Source of the DNA: Atopobium sp.
GTDB lineage: Bacteria; Actinomycetota; Coriobacteriia; Coriobacteriales; Atopobiaceae
DNA: 6,275 bases
Assembly: GCA_018376005.1 (NCBI GenBank)
Contig: JAHACE010000027.1
Location: 1 to 6,275, forward strand
Direction of reading: 5' to 3'
The translations under genes were made by a program, and so were the position numbers. The notes under the pieces are model-generated. The model saw only the letters and a list, made by a program, of their open reading frames with translations. It searched no databases and was not told where the DNA came from. Below, piece after piece: positions 5,232-6,275 of this stretch (positions are counted from its first letter, which is position 1; each line of letters opens with the position of its first letter).

Positions 5232-6275
5232 TTAGTAGCGCATGTCAAACCACTTTCTACGGCGCAGAACAAGGGATGTTCCAAGCGCGGCCGCGGAGGT
5301 CAGAACGGTACCGACAAGAGCTACGCTTGAGACATCGCCAGTCTCGGGCAGAGCGCTCTTGCGCTTTGCTGGTGCCTGAGGCGCAGCAGGAGCTTCGGGG
5401 TTCTTTGTGTAGTAGAACGTGTACTCAAGCTGGTCAGCAGAAACATATCCAGTGCTATCGCCCTGAAGTGTGTAGCCGTCAATCTCACGAGCAGAAACAT
5501 TCTGTAGGTTGAGCGTCTGGCTGCCAATAATATCGTCGGAATGGATTTGCTCACCAGTCTGTGCGTCAACGTAATGGACGGTATAGCTGTAGCGAGCTTC
5601 CTTGCTATACGTGAAGGTCAAGACGTTATTCTCGGCGTTTTCGTCAAGAACCATAGAGCGAGAAGACACATCTACATAGGCGTAGTCTCCGCGATCAGCG
5701 GCGTCGAGAGCCCACTTGCTGACAAGAGAGCCGATTGGAGCAGTCTCGGTTGTGGTTGAGAGAATCTGACCGTCATCTGTCTGGTGAATGACCGTGTAGG
5801 AGACGGAGGAGTCGTTCTTCTTCCAGAGTGCGTGGAGGGTAATGTCACCTGTAACTGCTGCAGAGAAGCTGTATACAGAGGGGTTTCCATTGGTGTAGAG
5901 AATCCAGCCAGCAAAGGTGTAGCCCTCTCGTACGGGATCAGCGGGTTTGGTAGCTGCGTCTCCGTAGGTGAGCTCCTGAGAGTTGACTGGTGAACCACCC
6001 TCAGAGTCAAAGGTAACAGTTGCGGTCAGAGGTGCCCACTTGGCATACAGCACCGTATTAGTTGCTGGCATAGTGGTGTCGGTAACAGGGGTGCCCACAG
6101 TCTCCGAGTTGTCGTACCAGCCCTTGAAAATATAACCAGGACGTGGAGAAGTTAAAGAGGTGCCAGGAACATCAATGCTGGCATTAAAGGGCTCTCCAAA
6201 GAGATGAGAGTGCGTAGCAACAGTTGTACCAGAGCTTACGTAAGTAACGGTATAGGTATTGCGCTTATAGCGGTG
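5232..6275 (-). CDS. LPXTG-anchored surface protein with InlB-type repeats, C-terminal part
   Basis: The frame is open from the right edge to TAG at 5234-5232, giving the last 347 residues; the N-terminus lies outside the window, so the GTG near 6098 is not its start. In order: two Listeria-Bacteroides (InlB B, Flg_new) repeats at about 6-80 and 83-151, each with the family's GY-F-GW core (GYIFKGWYD, GYTFAGWIL) and an ending LYAKW or LHALW; then two MucBP-like beta domains at about 158-225 and 229-290, the second starting YSYTVHYVDAQTGEQI. A Pro/Ala spacer (PEAPAAPQAPAKRK) leads to the sorting signal LPETGD at 309-314, a hydrophobic helix at about 316-337 and a basic tail RRRK. Sortase A would cleave between Thr and Gly and attach it to peptidoglycan. 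Such proteins are usually adhesins. Six residues (WFDMRY) follow the basic cluster. Codon use matches the phosphate genes rather than the defence block. Confidence 0.92.
   Translation of the reverse strand, partial: HRYKRNTYTVTYVSSGTTVATHSHLFGEPFNASIDVPGTSLTSPRPGYIFKGWYDNSETVGTPVTDTTMPATNTVLYAKWAPLTATVTFDSEGGSPVNSQELTYGDAATKPADPVREGYTFAGWILYTNGNPSVYSFSAAVTGDITLHALWKKNDSSVSYTVIHQTDDGQILSTTTETAPIGSLVSKWALDAADRGDYAYVDVSSRSMVLDENAENNVLTFTYSKEARYSYTVHYVDAQTGEQIHSDDIIGSQTLNLQNVSAREIDGYTLQGDSTGYVSADQLEYTFYYTKNPEAPAAPQAPAKRKSALPETGDVSSVALVGTVLTSAAALGTSLVLRRRKWFDMRY

Noticed and set aside
5276..5993. Several open frames on the plus strand and in other minus frames within the surface-protein gene
   Set aside because: They are out-of-frame shadows of the LPXTG gene with low-complexity, Arg/Ser-rich translations.
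1..6275. CRISPR arrays, tRNA or rRNA genes, insertion sequences
   Set aside because: No regularly spaced repeats, no tRNA-like cloverleaf and no transposase-like frame was seen on either strand.

Overview
The window looks like a chromosomal segment of a Gram-positive bacterium of moderate G+C content. The LPXTG-anchored protein carrying InlB-type (Listeria-Bacteroides) repeats, the DUF47-PiT phosphate pair and the TraX-like gene would all fit the Coriobacteriia (Atopobium/Lancefieldella/Olsenella group). That placement is an inference from gene flavour only, with no rRNA or other marker to confirm it.

Layout, left to right. (1) Positions 1-279, minus strand: most of a small MmcQ/YjbR-family protein, cut by the left edge. 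(2) Positions 280-428: a divergent intergenic region holding ribosome binding sites for both neighbours. (3) Positions 429-2727, plus strand: a tight three-gene run made of a DUF47/PhoU-like protein, a PiT-family phosphate permease overlapping it by 8 bp, and a TrmL-type tRNA 2'-O-methyltransferase starting 3 nt after the permease stop. The first two form a phosphate uptake unit. The third is a translation gene that probably shares the transcript. (4) Positions 2760-3533, minus strand: a TraX-family integral membrane protein gene broken by three single-base losses, convergent with the methyltransferase. (5) Positions 3534-3672: no gene seen. (6) Positions 3673-5231, minus strand: a strikingly A+T-rich block with a 65-residue zinc-ribbon protein followed by an AbiH-family abortive-infection protein. 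This looks like a small horizontally acquired phage-defence insertion. (7) Positions 5232-6275, minus strand: the C-terminal 347 residues of a cell-wall-anchored surface protein with LPETG sorting signal, running off the right edge.

The most interesting part is the defence block: AbiH with a small CxxC/CxxC zinc-ribbon gene immediately upstream, whose start codon overlaps the stop of a tiny reading frame. It lies beside a decaying TraX gene and a surface-protein gene. Second is the TrmL homologue, whose SPOUT domain seems to carry two insertions, one within the segment that normally forms the cofactor-binding knot.
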